Source: Alphaproteobacteria bacterium
GTDB lineage: Bacteria > Pseudomonadota > Alphaproteobacteria > Sphingomonadales > Sphingomonadaceae
Assembly (NCBI GenBank): GCA_019232625.1
Contig: JAFANP010000035.1
Location: 77,512 to 141,511, forward strand
DNA length: 64,000 nucleotides
Direction of reading: 5' to 3'
Of the stretch, positions 30,193 to 39,558 are shown in pieces. The translations under genes were made by a program, and so were the position numbers. Under the pieces are notes generated by a model that was not told where the DNA came from, did no database searches, and was given only the letters and a program-made list of their open reading frames with translations. The first letter of the stretch is position 1. The number at the start of each line of letters is the position of its first letter.

Positions 30193-31130
30193 TTGCCGTC
30201 AGGCCAGATCGAAACCAAAATCTCCGCCAAGCGAACGCCGGCCTTGGCGATCTGCTCATGCTGCGCCTGGTGCATGTGTTTGTCGTAGCAGCGGCGAGGA
30301 TCCTGTTCGACCGGATCGTGGCACTCGCCGACGCTCACCACCCACAGCGACCCGCTATGGGGAATGTCATGCCGAGTGGAGAAGCGCAGCGGCCTCAGCG
30401 CTTGGCCCGCGAGAGCGAGGCTCTCGGTCGCCCAGCTCGCGGCCCAGGTCCGTGGTATCCCCGGCGTGGCGGATACGCTCGCTAGCTCCGCGTCGCTGTA
30501 GCTCTGGGGGCTGGTTTCGTCCCAATGGCCGTGCAGCTCTCCTGAGTCCGGGGTCCTCGGTGAAATGGAGGGAGTTCGCGCCGTGGGTGCTGGTCTGTCG
30601 TTCCCGGGCACGCTCGGCAGCGGAGGAATCCGGATCAACCACCCGACCCTCCCCGTCGAGATAGACGCCGCCGACATGCATCGGCTGGTGCAGATCGCCG
30701 ACGAAATGGACCAGCATCATCAGCGCCTGGGCGCAGGTGAAACGGAAGCCGGGCTGGTTCGGCCGGAAATGCGTCGCGTTGGGAACCAGCGCGGTGGAAG
30801 GACTGGGGCCGCGGCAGGCGGGTTTCGCGAGGGTTGTGGCGGCGGTATTGATGCCGTGAACCAAGTTCCAGAGGTGGGTGCCGACCGGTCCTTCCTCGTA
30901 GCGCGAACGCTGCACCGCGAGGTCGACGAAATGGTATTGGGTGTGGCAGCCTTTCCCGGTGTGCGGGCATTGGCTCCAATTATTGCGGACGTAATCCTCC
31001 ATCTGGCCGCGCAAGGCGGCGTCATCGGCGAAGGCGCGGCAGACGCTGTCGCGACGCGGATTGCCGTTGTAGCGAAAATTGCGATTCGGCCCGCCGTTTG
31101 GACGCACGCAATCGCCCCACGGACCGGCTG
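30189..31130 (-). pseudogene. S1/P1-type nuclease, N-terminally truncated and frameshifted
   Basis: Frame 1: HTQYHFVDLAVQRSRYEEG, LMMLVHFVGDLHQPMHVGGVYLDGEG; frame 2: ELHGHWDETSPQSYSDAELAS ... AGVRLAEILVSIW; upstream reads WGDCVRPNGG with no start. Confidence 0.7.
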
Positions 31131-31934
31131 ATCCTGGTGCCGGCGGATGCCCCTGCCTGGTGCCATGGCCTGACCCGGCAGATTCTCTGGAACCGGGTCG
31201 AGGCGCATGAGAGGCGCAAGGATGCGCAGACGGCGCGGGAGCTTCGGATCATCATTCCGCGCGAGGTTCCGGCGCAGGCGCGGGCGCAGTTGATCCGCGA
31301 ATATGTGCAAACGAGCTTCGTGGCGAAGGGCATGATTGCCGACGTGGCCTGGCACAATAAGACGGCCTCGGACGGGAAGGAACAGCCGCACGCGCATGTG
31401 ATGCTGACGATGCGTCCCCTCACCGCTGATGGGTTCGGGCTCAAGTCGCGGCATGATTGGGTGCCGGACCCGACGGGGCGGACACATCCGGACGGGCGTC
31501 CGGTCTTGGTCGCCAGCAACGCGGATAGCTGGAACTGCCCGGACTATTTCGAGCGGTGCCGCGAGGATTGGCAGAACATCGCCAACGACGCATTGGCGGA
31601 GGCGGGCTCCGAGGCGCGGATCGATCGGCGTAGCTTGCTGGCCCGCGGCCTGTCGCGCCTGCCGGAGCCCGCCCTGCGGCTCGCCTATTATTTGCGCGAC
31701 CTCTATGGCTGCATGAAAGAGCGGTTCGGCCAGTTCCAGATGGCGCAGCATTACCGCCAGGTGGAACAGGCGGCGCAGGCGGCCTATCGCCGCGCCGACC
31801 CGCTGGCGCTCGGCGGCGCCGAAGCTTCCAACAAAATGCAGCGGTTCTATGGGTGGTTCGAGCGGCAGCTCGGGCGGCTCGAGACGGAGCCGCCGTCGCA
31901 TTCCCACGATTTCAACCTCGGACCGGAACGGTAG
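31098..31934 (+). pseudogene. MobA/MobL-type relaxase, N-terminally truncated
   Basis: LWNRVEAHERRKDAQTARELRIIIPREVP, QPHAHVMLTMRPL; N-terminal segment missing. Confidence 0.65.
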
Positions 31935-31936
31935 CT

Positions 31937-32398
31937 ATGGGCACAAACTGGCGCGATATGTTCGATGAGCGGGGGCCGCTGGCGCGCGGCACCGATCCCG
32001 CGCCGGCGACGGCGGATGACGGGGCGGCGCTGAGCTCGGCCGAGTACCGGCCGTGGATCGTCCAGCGCGGGCGTACGCAACCGGCGCTGCTGCTGAACCA
32101 GCGGCGCTACGACCCGCGTTCGGGGCTGCTGCTCGGCTGGCAGGCCAGCTACCCGTACCTCGTCGCGGCCGATTATGTGGGCGAGCGAATGATCTCGCTC
32201 GATTTCGGGACGCGGCATTTCGTGATCAAGGGGCATGGGCTGGGCGAGCTGCTACGCCATTTGCAGCAAGGGACGGTGCTCGCCATCCAGGAATATTGCG
32301 CGCAGGTCTGGCCGCAGCTTCCCGAGGGGCCGGTGGTCACCGCGATCAAGAAGGTGGAGCCGCGCTACCGCGAAACCTCGCGGGAGTATGACGGCTAA
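31937..32398 (+). CDS. Hypothetical protein
   Basis: ORF MGTNWRDMFDERGPLARG immediately downstream of MobL-like gene. Confidence 0.55.
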   Translation: MGTNWRDMFDERGPLARGTDPAPATADDGAALSSAEYRPWIVQRGRTQPALLLNQRRYDPRSGLLLGWQASYPYLVAADYVGERMISLDFGTRHFVIKGHGLGELLRHLQQGTVLAIQEYCAQVWPQLPEGPVVTAIKKVEPRYRETSREYDG

Positions 32399-32495
32399 AC
32401 GGGGATTGAGGCGCCTTGCCTTTGCGCCTGTCCCAAGGCGGCAGGTTCGGGTAGGATGGCTGCAATTCCCCTGATGGGCTGCGGGAGGAACTAGC

Positions 32496-32933
32496 ATGAC
32501 CGATATTCTCTGGGTGGCTGGCCGGTATCAACTCGGCAACGATCCGGGCTTGTTTCAAGATGCCGCCTATGTCGGCCAGACGCTGGCCTTGCCCTTCAAA
32601 AAGACGTGGCTCGATCCGAACGCCACGGCGGTGAAGCTCATCATCTATACGACGGACGTGGAAACCTGGGGCAGCTGGTCCGGCCACGCCGTTTTCATCA
32701 ACAGTACGGAAGTGGGCCGCTTGAAGGATCCGACCGACACGATGGGACCGCTTGAGCGATTTGAGCTGTCGATCCCGGTCTGGACCTTGAATAGCGCTCT
32801 CGGCGGCAAGGACGAGTTCACCCTGCGCGTCGAGCTCGAAGTGCAAGCGGCGCAGCCGGGCCTGAGCGACGATTTCGTGCTCACGCGCATCGCCAGCGAC
32901 GAGACGATCGCGGCGAAGCTAGGCTGGAAATAG
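32496..32933 (+). CDS. Hypothetical protein
   Basis: ORF MTDILWVAGRYQLGNDPGLFQDAAYVGQTL. Confidence 0.55.
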   Translation: MTDILWVAGRYQLGNDPGLFQDAAYVGQTLALPFKKTWLDPNATAVKLIIYTTDVETWGSWSGHAVFINSTEVGRLKDPTDTMGPLERFELSIPVWTLNSALGGKDEFTLRVELEVQAAQPGLSDDFVLTRIASDETIAAKLGWK

Positions 32934-32951
32934 GTCAGACCGAACCCTGAT

Positions 32952-33197
32952 CTAGTGCTTCCTGTCCTTCGAGCTCGCCGGATCGTTGCCGGGAGCGACG
33001 GTATCGGAATCGCGAAAGCGATGGTCGCGGCCCTGGATGCGGACCTCGCCGCCGCCGGCATTGCCGACGATCTGCTTGGCGCGCTTCTCGGCGGCGGCCT
33101 GGGTATCGGTGATTGCGCTGGCGCGCTTCGCGTGCGGCGCAACCACCGCCCATTTATCGCCGCGTCGGGTCACAAATCGGTCGTTCTTACTCATCAT
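32952..33197 (-). CDS. DUF2188 domain protein
   Basis: FVTRRGDKWAVVAPHAKRASAITDTQAAAEKRAKQIVGNAGGGEVRIQGRDHRFRDSDTV. Confidence 0.85.
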   Translation of the reverse strand: MMSKNDRFVTRRGDKWAVVAPHAKRASAITDTQAAAEKRAKQIVGNAGGGEVRIQGRDHRFRDSDTVAPGNDPASSKDRKH

Positions 33198-33297
33198 CCA
33201 CTCCCTGATGTGGGTGAGGAATATGGGAGTTCGAGACGAAAATTGAAGGCGCGTCAGGATGGCGCGGGGAGTATCACTCCCAGCGGCGACTCATGCG

Positions 33298-33642
33298 ATG
33301 GAGGGTGCCATGCAGGAAAATGTGCAGTGCGTCACCAATTCCGCTCCGCTTCAACTGCAAATTAAGCACGCTAATGGGAACATCTATAATATTGCCGTGG
33401 GCGCGCGCCGAGCGCTGATCGATCCACAAGGCGTCATACGCTTCTTTTCCGTAGACTATGACGATGGAGATACCCAAGCCTACAAGCTGCACCCGCGCCA
33501 TTCTAAGACGGCCGAGCGGTTCGGGTGGGTGCTCGATTTTTTAGCGGGCTACGGGCTCAGCCGCCTCGGCGGTAAGCTTGTAAAGCCGCGGCCAGGGCTC
33601 CCGACACATCAAGCAGAAGCGATTGCGACCAGCTTGGGCTGA
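33298..33642 (+). CDS. Hypothetical protein
   Basis: ORF MEGAMQENVQCVTNSAPLQLQIKHANGNIYNIAVG. Confidence 0.5.
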   Translation: MEGAMQENVQCVTNSAPLQLQIKHANGNIYNIAVGARRALIDPQGVIRFFSVDYDDGDTQAYKLHPRHSKTAERFGWVLDFLAGYGLSRLGGKLVKPRPGLPTHQAEAIATSLG

Positions 33643-33651
33643 GCTGACGGC

Positions 33652-34440
33652 TCAGCCGCGCCCGGTCGATTTGGCCGGGCCACTCGCGGCGGCAGAGGCG
33701 CTTGGCGAGCCGATCTCGGCCACCGCCAATGTCGGGGTGGCTCCGGCAGCGCGTAAGGCGGCGATGGCGTCCTCAAGCTCGCTCGATGCGGTGCTCGTCT
33801 CGGGCGCGTTAGGAGCCGTCGCCTGAACGGTCCGCCGCGCTTCCATTTCGCGAGCGAGAAGCCGCAGCGGATCGCCACTGTCGGCCAACGTAGCCGCTTC
33901 CTCCGCTGAACCGCTCCGCCGGCGTAAGAGCGCGGCGGCTTCGGCTTTCACCCGTGCATCGGCTTCGTCGGTGGAGAGGCCGTCGCGCCGCATGCTGTCG
34001 CGCAGCCGGGCGTGGGTGGCGGCAAGCTCGTCGAAGCGATGCTGGAACTCGGGGTTGGAATCGGCGCCGTGGGCAGCGGCGTCCGCCATCTGGCCGAGGG
34101 CAACGGCCGAGGCATTCAGCTCGCCTTGCGACGTGCCCTTCGCCTGCTCGCGCTCGACATCGGCGCGGCGCTCGGCCTCGCGGCGGCGGTATTCGGCTTC
34201 TTCCTCCGGCGAGGCGAATTGCAGGTAGGGATCGAAGCGATGCAAGTCGCGCATGATTGCTTGGACCTGTTGGCGGCTGGCGGCGCTTGCGACGGCGAGC
34301 TCGGCGGTGGGCGCCGATGCTTCGCCACGGGCTTGCTGGGCCATGCCCGTAGCCATGGTGGCGGCAGCAGCGATCTCGGCGCGCAGGGCGGCAAGGTCCG
34401 CCGTGCTGCCCCGCGCGATGGCGCGTTGCAAATGGGTCAA
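33652..34440 (-). CDS. Hypothetical Ala/Glu-rich coiled-coil protein
   Basis: Long ORF with heptad-like Ala/Glu/Arg composition. Confidence 0.5.
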   Translation of the reverse strand: MTHLQRAIARGSTADLAALRAEIAAAATMATGMAQQARGEASAPTAELAVASAASRQQVQAIMRDLHRFDPYLQFASPEEEAEYRRREAERRADVEREQAKGTSQGELNASAVALGQMADAAAHGADSNPEFQHRFDELAATHARLRDSMRRDGLSTDEADARVKAEAAALLRRRSGSAEEAATLADSGDPLRLLAREMEARRTVQATAPNAPETSTASSELEDAIAALRAAGATPTLAVAEIGSPSASAAASGPAKSTGRG

Positions 34441-35038
34441 ACGGGCGCGCTGCGCCTCGGCGTCGGCGCGGGCGGAGCCTGCTTGCGGAAGCTGGGCGAG
34501 CGCTTTCTCGAGGTCGGTTTCGGCGGTGAGAATGCGGGCCAGAAGCTCGGCGCGATCGGCGGCGATGGCGGGTGAGGCTTGGGCTGTCGGGTCGGCTGCT
34601 ATGCGGCGCTCGTGCGAGGGGGTGAATCTACCTCCGATTGTAGCCCGAACATTGCTAAGAAATCGTTAATGCGCGGTTCGCGCGCTCGACTGGACCAGCC
34701 GGATCGGTTCGCGGTGGATGATTCCCCTTCTGCCCTTGCGGCAAGGCTCCGGGTCTTCGGCGGTTCTAGCCGACCGATGCTCCCGGCAAAGGCGATTTGC
34801 TTCCTTCGTGCAGCTTCATCCCGCCTGCGGCGGTTTGCGGCCTTGTCCGGTGCGCCAAGCGGTCGACGGTTTTCGCCTTGTCCGTCGCACATTGCCGTGC
34901 GGGACAGAAAGGGAGGAACCATGAGCTACGACGATATCCTGCTTATCCAGGCGCTGGCGAGCCTCGTCGCTGCCGTTGCGCAGCTGATCGGGGCGATGCG
35001 GGGGCCGCCGTAGGGCGGCCCTCATCGCGGGGCTGGCG

Positions 35039-35404
35039 CTACTGCGCCACCCAAGCCGACAGGCTGAGATCCGACCAGCCGCCGGCCGGTCGCGGCGGCC
35101 GGGCCGGGCGCGGCGGTCGGGCGGGTCTTGCCGGACGGGGCGGCCGAGGGGCGCGAGGCGCCCGGGCCGGTCGCGCGGGCCTGTTGCTGCCGGTCACTTG
35201 GCCGTTGGGATTCCAGGCCACCACCCGGCCGCTATGGTCCAGGCAGTTCAAGCCGAGGACCGGGCCGAGCCAGTTGCCCGAGTCGGCCGACCAAGAGTGC
35301 CCGCCCGACAGGTAAGCCACCCAATTCAAATCGGTATCCCAGATATGCTGCCCCGGCTCGCACCAGCCGACCAGGGCACAGTCTTTGTCGAACAACGGGA
35401 GCAT
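35039..35404 (-). CDS. 4-fold beta flower-type protein with Pro/Arg/Ala repeat linker
   Basis: MLPLFDKDCALVGWCEPGQHIWDTDLNWVAYLSGGHSWSADSGNWLGPV ... PARPARAPRAPRPPRPARP ... GGWSDLSLSAW. Confidence 0.75.
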   Translation of the reverse strand: MLPLFDKDCALVGWCEPGQHIWDTDLNWVAYLSGGHSWSADSGNWLGPVLGLNCLDHSGRVVAWNPNGQVTGSNRPARPARAPRAPRPPRPARPARPPRPARPPRPAGGWSDLSLSAWVAQ

Positions 35405-35487
35405 CGTTCCCCTTTCATTGCGGTGCGGTCAGGGAAGTTGATCTAGGTTGGGGCGGCGGGGCTTCAAGGCATCGCCGCCCCAGCCAT

Positions 35488-35880
35488 TCAAAACAGGCTC
35501 AGCTGCCGCCAACGGGCGCGTACGATGCGCCATTGCGGCTGCCTCGCGGCTTCCTCGAGCCAGCGTCGCACATAGGCGACGAGGCCACCCGCCTCGTCGA
35601 TCTCGCCCGGCCGCAGGAAGTGCGAGCGATAGCCGTTGTCGGTGATCGGCAGCGGCGCGTTGCGCTCGGGGGCGATGACCTGGATCTCCAGATGGTCGTA
35701 GCCGGGGAAATATTCGGGCTGGTAGCGGATGGTCATGGTGATGCCGTCCCAAGTCAGCTTAGCGCGGCGCGGCCGCGGCTTCGTCCGCTTCGTCGGCTTC
35801 TGGCGGCTTGCCCGCGCCTTCTTGGCGGCGGGCTTGCCGCCGGGGCGGCACTTGGCCGCCCCGGGGCGAGCGGAGGTGAC
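35488..35880 (-). CDS. Hypothetical protein (C-terminal domain; true start unclear)
   Basis: Coherent sequence LTWDGITMTIRYQPEYFPGYDHLEIQVIAPERNAPLPITDNGYRSHFLRPGEID. Confidence 0.45.
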   Translation of the reverse strand, partial: VTSARPGAAKCRPGGKPAAKKARASRQKPTKRTKPRPRRAKLTWDGITMTIRYQPEYFPGYDHLEIQVIAPERNAPLPITDNGYRSHFLRPGEIDEAGGLVAYVRRWLEEAARQPQWRIVRARWRQLSLF

Positions 35881-36103
35881 TGCTGGCCTCCGTCCTGCTC
35901 GGCTTCGCCATCGGCGGCCGGCTTGATCTCGCGCATCACGAGGCGGCCCGCGAGCGGGAGGGCGGTGCATTCGAGGCTGAACCCCCGCCATCCTTGTTCG
36001 GCCAGGCGGCGCCGATTTCGCGCCAGCTGGCTTTCTTGCCGTGGCCGATGACCTGATAGAGGCGGTGTGTCGGGCGGCGGTTCTGGGTGTAGAGGTCGGA
36101 CAT
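35754..36103 (-). pseudogene. Hypothetical protein with apparent 1-nt frameshift
   Basis: MSDLYTQNRRPTHRLYQVIGHGKKASWREIGAAWPNKDGGG then frame jump to FSLECTALPLAGRLVMREI. Confidence 0.5.
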
Positions 36104-36462
36104 TTGCTTCTCCTTCGTTGCAGCGCGGACCATTCCGCGGCTGATGGGGAGAGCACGGCGACGGCCATGGAGGCGGCGGTCACACCCCGCTTGCGCCCGA
36201 AGGGGGCGGAGCTGCACACGCGCAGCACGGAAGCGAGCCGGGTTGATCGGCGCCGGGCCGGGGCCAGCAATCGACCTTCAAAGCCGTGGATGGTTCGGGT
36301 GTTGGGGGGGAAGTATTCGAGCGCGCACCCGGAACCCGGCCTCTTAGCGCAACTCAGGTTCGGGCCCGGTGAGCTTGCTGGTGTGAAATTTTCGCGCCCC
36401 TGGCAGCTCGAAAAGGGCGGTGCGGGTTCCCATATGCCTCGGTCTAACCAAGGGAGGATCGA

Positions 36463-37071
36463 GTGGCGGTCTTGGGTGAGTTGCTGTTCTATTCCGGCTT
36501 CCGCCGGGCGACGCTGTCGGACGCGCTTCAGAATAATCTCGCGCACAACGTGCAGGCCGAAGTTGACAAGCTCCGCGACTCGGAATTTGCTGCGAAGTCG
36601 GACGAGGAGCTCGTCGCGCTGATGGTCGAGCGCTGCAAGTCAACGCCGCTGGAGCTGAAGCTTGATCAGTCGCAAGGCGGCGCCGATCCGATCCGCCTCA
36701 ATGTCCAGGACGTGTTCGGCGATCGCGCGATGGTCGATGGATTCCGCATCACGAAGGCGATTCCGTTCGACGGCGATGCCGTGCTGTTCGAGTTGCAGCC
36801 GAATCAGTTCGATCTGAGTCCCCCGCGCGGTGAAGTGCGGGGCGACCGGGTGATCGTTGGTATGGAGGTGCGTGCGAGCGCTGCGGCGGAGGCCGAGCGC
36901 TATATCAACGAGCAGGTGGCGGATATTCAGAAATATATCGGCTGGCAGGCCGACGCCATCGCCCAGCATAACGCGGCGTTGCCTGGCGCGGCGATGATGG
37001 CGATCCAGCGGCGTCGGGCGAACTCCGACAAGGCGTCGGAAATCGCGCGGAGGTTAAGCGGGGGCGGTTAG
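36463..37071 (+). CDS. Hypothetical protein
   Basis: ORF (GTG start) VAVLGELLFYSGFRRATLSDALQNNLAHNVQAEVDKL. Confidence 0.6.
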   Translation: MAVLGELLFYSGFRRATLSDALQNNLAHNVQAEVDKLRDSEFAAKSDEELVALMVERCKSTPLELKLDQSQGGADPIRLNVQDVFGDRAMVDGFRITKAIPFDGDAVLFELQPNQFDLSPPRGEVRGDRVIVGMEVRASAAAEAERYINEQVADIQKYIGWQADAIAQHNAALPGAAMMAIQRRRANSDKASEIARRLSGGG

Positions 37072-37782
37072 TGGCGCTTCCACTCCCGCCTGGAACTCAT
37101 CCTCTCCCCCTTCCGCTCTCGGGCGGTAGGTGCCGAAGATGTGATCCCAATACGGAAAGACCATTCCGAAATTTGTGTTTGCGTCGACCGGTCGTACGGA
37201 GTGATGGATACGATGCATATCGGGCGTCACGATGAACCGGCGAGCGAACGAGTCGATCATCGCCGGCAAGCAGACGTTGCTGTGTGAGACGACGCTTTGA
37301 ACAGTCGCAACGAGGGCATATGCAGCGGCTCCCTCCGCTGGGACGCCGGCGACTAAAATAAGTGCGAACTGGACCGGCGCGTTCGCTAGCGGCTCAAGCG
37401 GATGATGGCGGACGCCGGTGGAGGCATCGACGGCGGAGTCGGAATGGTGAAGCCGATGAAGCGTCCAGAGCCATGGCACGGCATGTAGGAGACGATGCGT
37501 CCAGTACTGGAACAGATCCAGCAATAGCAGCGACAGAGCCACGCCTAATGCCAGTGGCAAGAACGCCCAGGTCGAGTCGGCAATGAGCTTCGGCGTATGC
37601 TCGGTGACGAGCGGGTAAATCCACGGCCATAAAAGGCGCAGCAGTGCGACCCAGACGATGGCCAAGATGAGGTTGGCCGACCAACGCCGAAGTTTTTCTC
37701 CGCCTCTCGCTTTTGGCGAGAGAGTTTCGAGCACCGCCGCCGCTGCAAGGAGCGCAGCAAAGATCAAGAGGTCTCGAAGCAC
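37054..37782 (-). CDS. Sterol desaturase / fatty acid hydroxylase family protein
   Basis: His motifs HRLLH, HRLHHSD, HRIHHS. Confidence 0.9.
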   Translation of the reverse strand: MLRDLLIFAALLAAAAVLETLSPKARGGEKLRRWSANLILAIVWVALLRLLWPWIYPLVTEHTPKLIADSTWAFLPLALGVALSLLLLDLFQYWTHRLLHAVPWLWTLHRLHHSDSAVDASTGVRHHPLEPLANAPVQFALILVAGVPAEGAAAYALVATVQSVVSHSNVCLPAMIDSFARRFIVTPDMHRIHHSVRPVDANTNFGMVFPYWDHIFGTYRPRAEGGEDEFQAGVEAPLTAPA

Positions 37783-37805
37783 AGCAAGCAGCTTTCAAAC
37801 CTGGC

Positions 37806-38432
37806 CTAAGGCGGTGGTGGCGGCAACGGCGGCGGTGCCATAGGTGGCGGGGTCATCGGCGGTGGCGGCGGAGGGATGATCGCTACCTCGAACTCGATAT
37901 CGGAGTCGGGCGCGCGGGTTCTCATGGCAAGCGCGAATATGCCGCTGATATTCATGAAGCGTGTCTTGATGCAGCCGCGCCGCTCGGGAGTGAGCTTGCG
38001 GCTGGCAACTGGTCCTCCGTCGAGCGATGTCCCGGTGACGTCCAGAAGGTCGGGCGCGCACATATTGAAGGTGAAGTCGATTGGCTCGGGTATTCGGTAG
38101 ACGATCTCCCGGACAAACGTGCCATCGCGCATGCGTTTGGGCGGGTTGGGTTCGCCTCGCCGGGGCCGAATTACGACCATATCTTTTGGTGATTCCGTGC
38201 AAGTCAAAGCCTGCGAGCCGTAATTCACCCCGCCAACGAAGCTGCACACATTGATGACTTGCGGCGCGCGCGGTGGTGCTGGCGGTGCCGGAGGTCGCGG
38301 CGGCCGAGGGGGCGACGACGGCTGAAGCGCAAATCCGCTCAGCGCGAGGCCACCCAAAGTTAGAAGTAGGGCGAGACGAAGACTACTCTTGCGAGGTTTT
38401 GGGTTCTCGGATGCAGGTGAGGTTTTGGTCAC
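37806..38432 (-). CDS. Hypothetical secreted/anchored protein with Pro-rich tail
   Basis: VTKTSPASENPKPRKSSLRLALLLTLGGLALSGFALQPSSPPRPP ... PPPPPPMTPPPMAPPPLPPPPP. Confidence 0.6.
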   Translation of the reverse strand: MTKTSPASENPKPRKSSLRLALLLTLGGLALSGFALQPSSPPRPPRPPAPPAPPRAPQVINVCSFVGGVNYGSQALTCTESPKDMVVIRPRRGEPNPPKRMRDGTFVREIVYRIPEPIDFTFNMCAPDLLDVTGTSLDGGPVASRKLTPERRGCIKTRFMNISGIFALAMRTRAPDSDIEFEVAIIPPPPPPMTPPPMAPPPLPPPPP

Positions 38433-38952
38433 CGAAGTTTGTTCCACCCGTAAACGAACAAATATTTTGCACGTTCTGCGGCGGAGATTCAACTGACTCT
38501 TGGACGGGAACAGCGACAATGGCGCGCTCTCGTTCGGACGGACGGCTGGGAGGCCGAGATGCCGTACGACTGACCGTCTTAGGCTTGGCGTTCCTCGACG
38601 GTTCAACCTGCGGAACAGGCTGCGGCGGCACGGCAGCGCCCAACGATTCGGTCAAATTAGCCGTAGTGGTTTCGTCCGGCGCCGTTACCGTCGTCGAATT
38701 CTGAGCCTCAACGGTTGCCAAGTTGTCCGCGTTTGCATTCGTCTCAGTTGAATCAGAATCCCGGAAGGCGTCTCTAACAATGAGGCCGGCGGACAGGGTG
38801 AGGAACACCGCGCCCAACAGGATAAAGAAGGTTCTCTGGCGTTGAGTGAGAGCAGTGGGCACGCTCAGTAGCCAGCTCTGAAATCCGCCTCCGAGCATGC
38901 CGATGATCAGCATCGCTGCTCCGATCAATGCGAGGGCGGTCACATTCGTCAT
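38383..38952 (-). CDS. Hypothetical membrane protein, C-terminus similar to neighbour
   Basis: QNVQNICSFTGGTNFGDQNLTCIREPK resembles QVINVCSFVGGVNYGSQALTCTESPK. Confidence 0.55.
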   Translation of the reverse strand: MTNVTALALIGAAMLIIGMLGGGFQSWLLSVPTALTQRQRTFFILLGAVFLTLSAGLIVRDAFRDSDSTETNANADNLATVEAQNSTTVTAPDETTTANLTESLGAAVPPQPVPQVEPSRNAKPKTVSRTASRPPSRPSERERAIVAVPVQESVESPPQNVQNICSFTGGTNFGDQNLTCIREPKTSQE

Positions 38953-39234
38953 CGAGCCTACTGCCCATCAAGTGTGCATGAAAACTGTGGTCTCTTTTAG
39001 ATGGTGTATTGAAAGTGGTTTCGCAACGCACTCATGACCGCGATTAAGCCGGCGCCGCCATTACAGCCGAGCGCTGGATAGCACGATCAGACGTAAGAAA
39101 ATGCGATGGCTAGCTGCCGTTCGGCAGACGTGGGCCAACGGTCCAGCCGTGCGGCAGTGCCTTCGCTATCGGCGGAGCCGGTGCCGGCTCTCATCGCCGG
39201 TAGGCATTGCCGTTAGGCGTAGCTTAGAAGAAGG

Positions 39235-39546
39235 TGGTGCGGGCGGGGGGACTCGAACCCCCACAGGCCTTTCGGCCCTACGGATTTTCGTACCAGCTAC
39301 GGCTTTCGCCGCCGCCCGGCGAGCCGGGCGTTTGTGGTCTGGACTATCCCTTCACCATGCCCCGAGGGAAAGCCGGGGGTTAGGTGCTGCCCGTCTAGTC
39401 TCTACACCTTCCCGTCGCCGGGCTTGGCTCGGGATTCCCATCTGACAGGGTTCCCCGAATTTGAGCAGTTCTGCATCCCCGGTTTCCCGGGGAGCACTCA
39501 AGGCCTGGCCTAAGTCCGTTGCGTCTACCAATTTCGCCACGCCCGC
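39235..39546 (-). tRNA. tRNA-Leu(UAA), intron-containing, CCA encoded (exons 39512-39546 and 39235-39288)
   Basis: Exons join to GCGGGCGTGGCGAAATTGGTAGACGCAACGGACTT+AAAATCCGTAGGGCCGAAAGGCCTGTGGGGGTTCGAGTCCCCCCGCCCGCACCA; 7-bp acceptor, 5-bp anticodon stem, anticodon TAA. Confidence 0.95.
39289..39511 (-). ncRNA. Group I intron (tRNA-Leu(UAA) type, 223 nt) between anticodon U34 and A35
   Basis: Conserved core blocks CTCAAATTCGGGGAACCC, AATCCCGAGCCAAG, GTAGAGACTAGACGGGCAG, AAGGGATAGTCCAGACC; terminal omega-G; U at 5' splice site with candidate P1 ACUU/GAGU. Confidence 0.93.
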
Positions 39547-39558
39547 ATGCCGTGGCGA

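Noticed and set aside
34921-35013. Tiny ORF MSYDDILLIQALASLVAAVAQLIGAMRGPP
   Set aside because: 30 aa with plausible RBS and TM-like character but no independent support.
39289-39511. Treating the 223-nt tRNA interruption as random insertion or pseudogene spacer
   Set aside because: Conserved group I core blocks, omega-G and exact U34/A35 position support a real intron.
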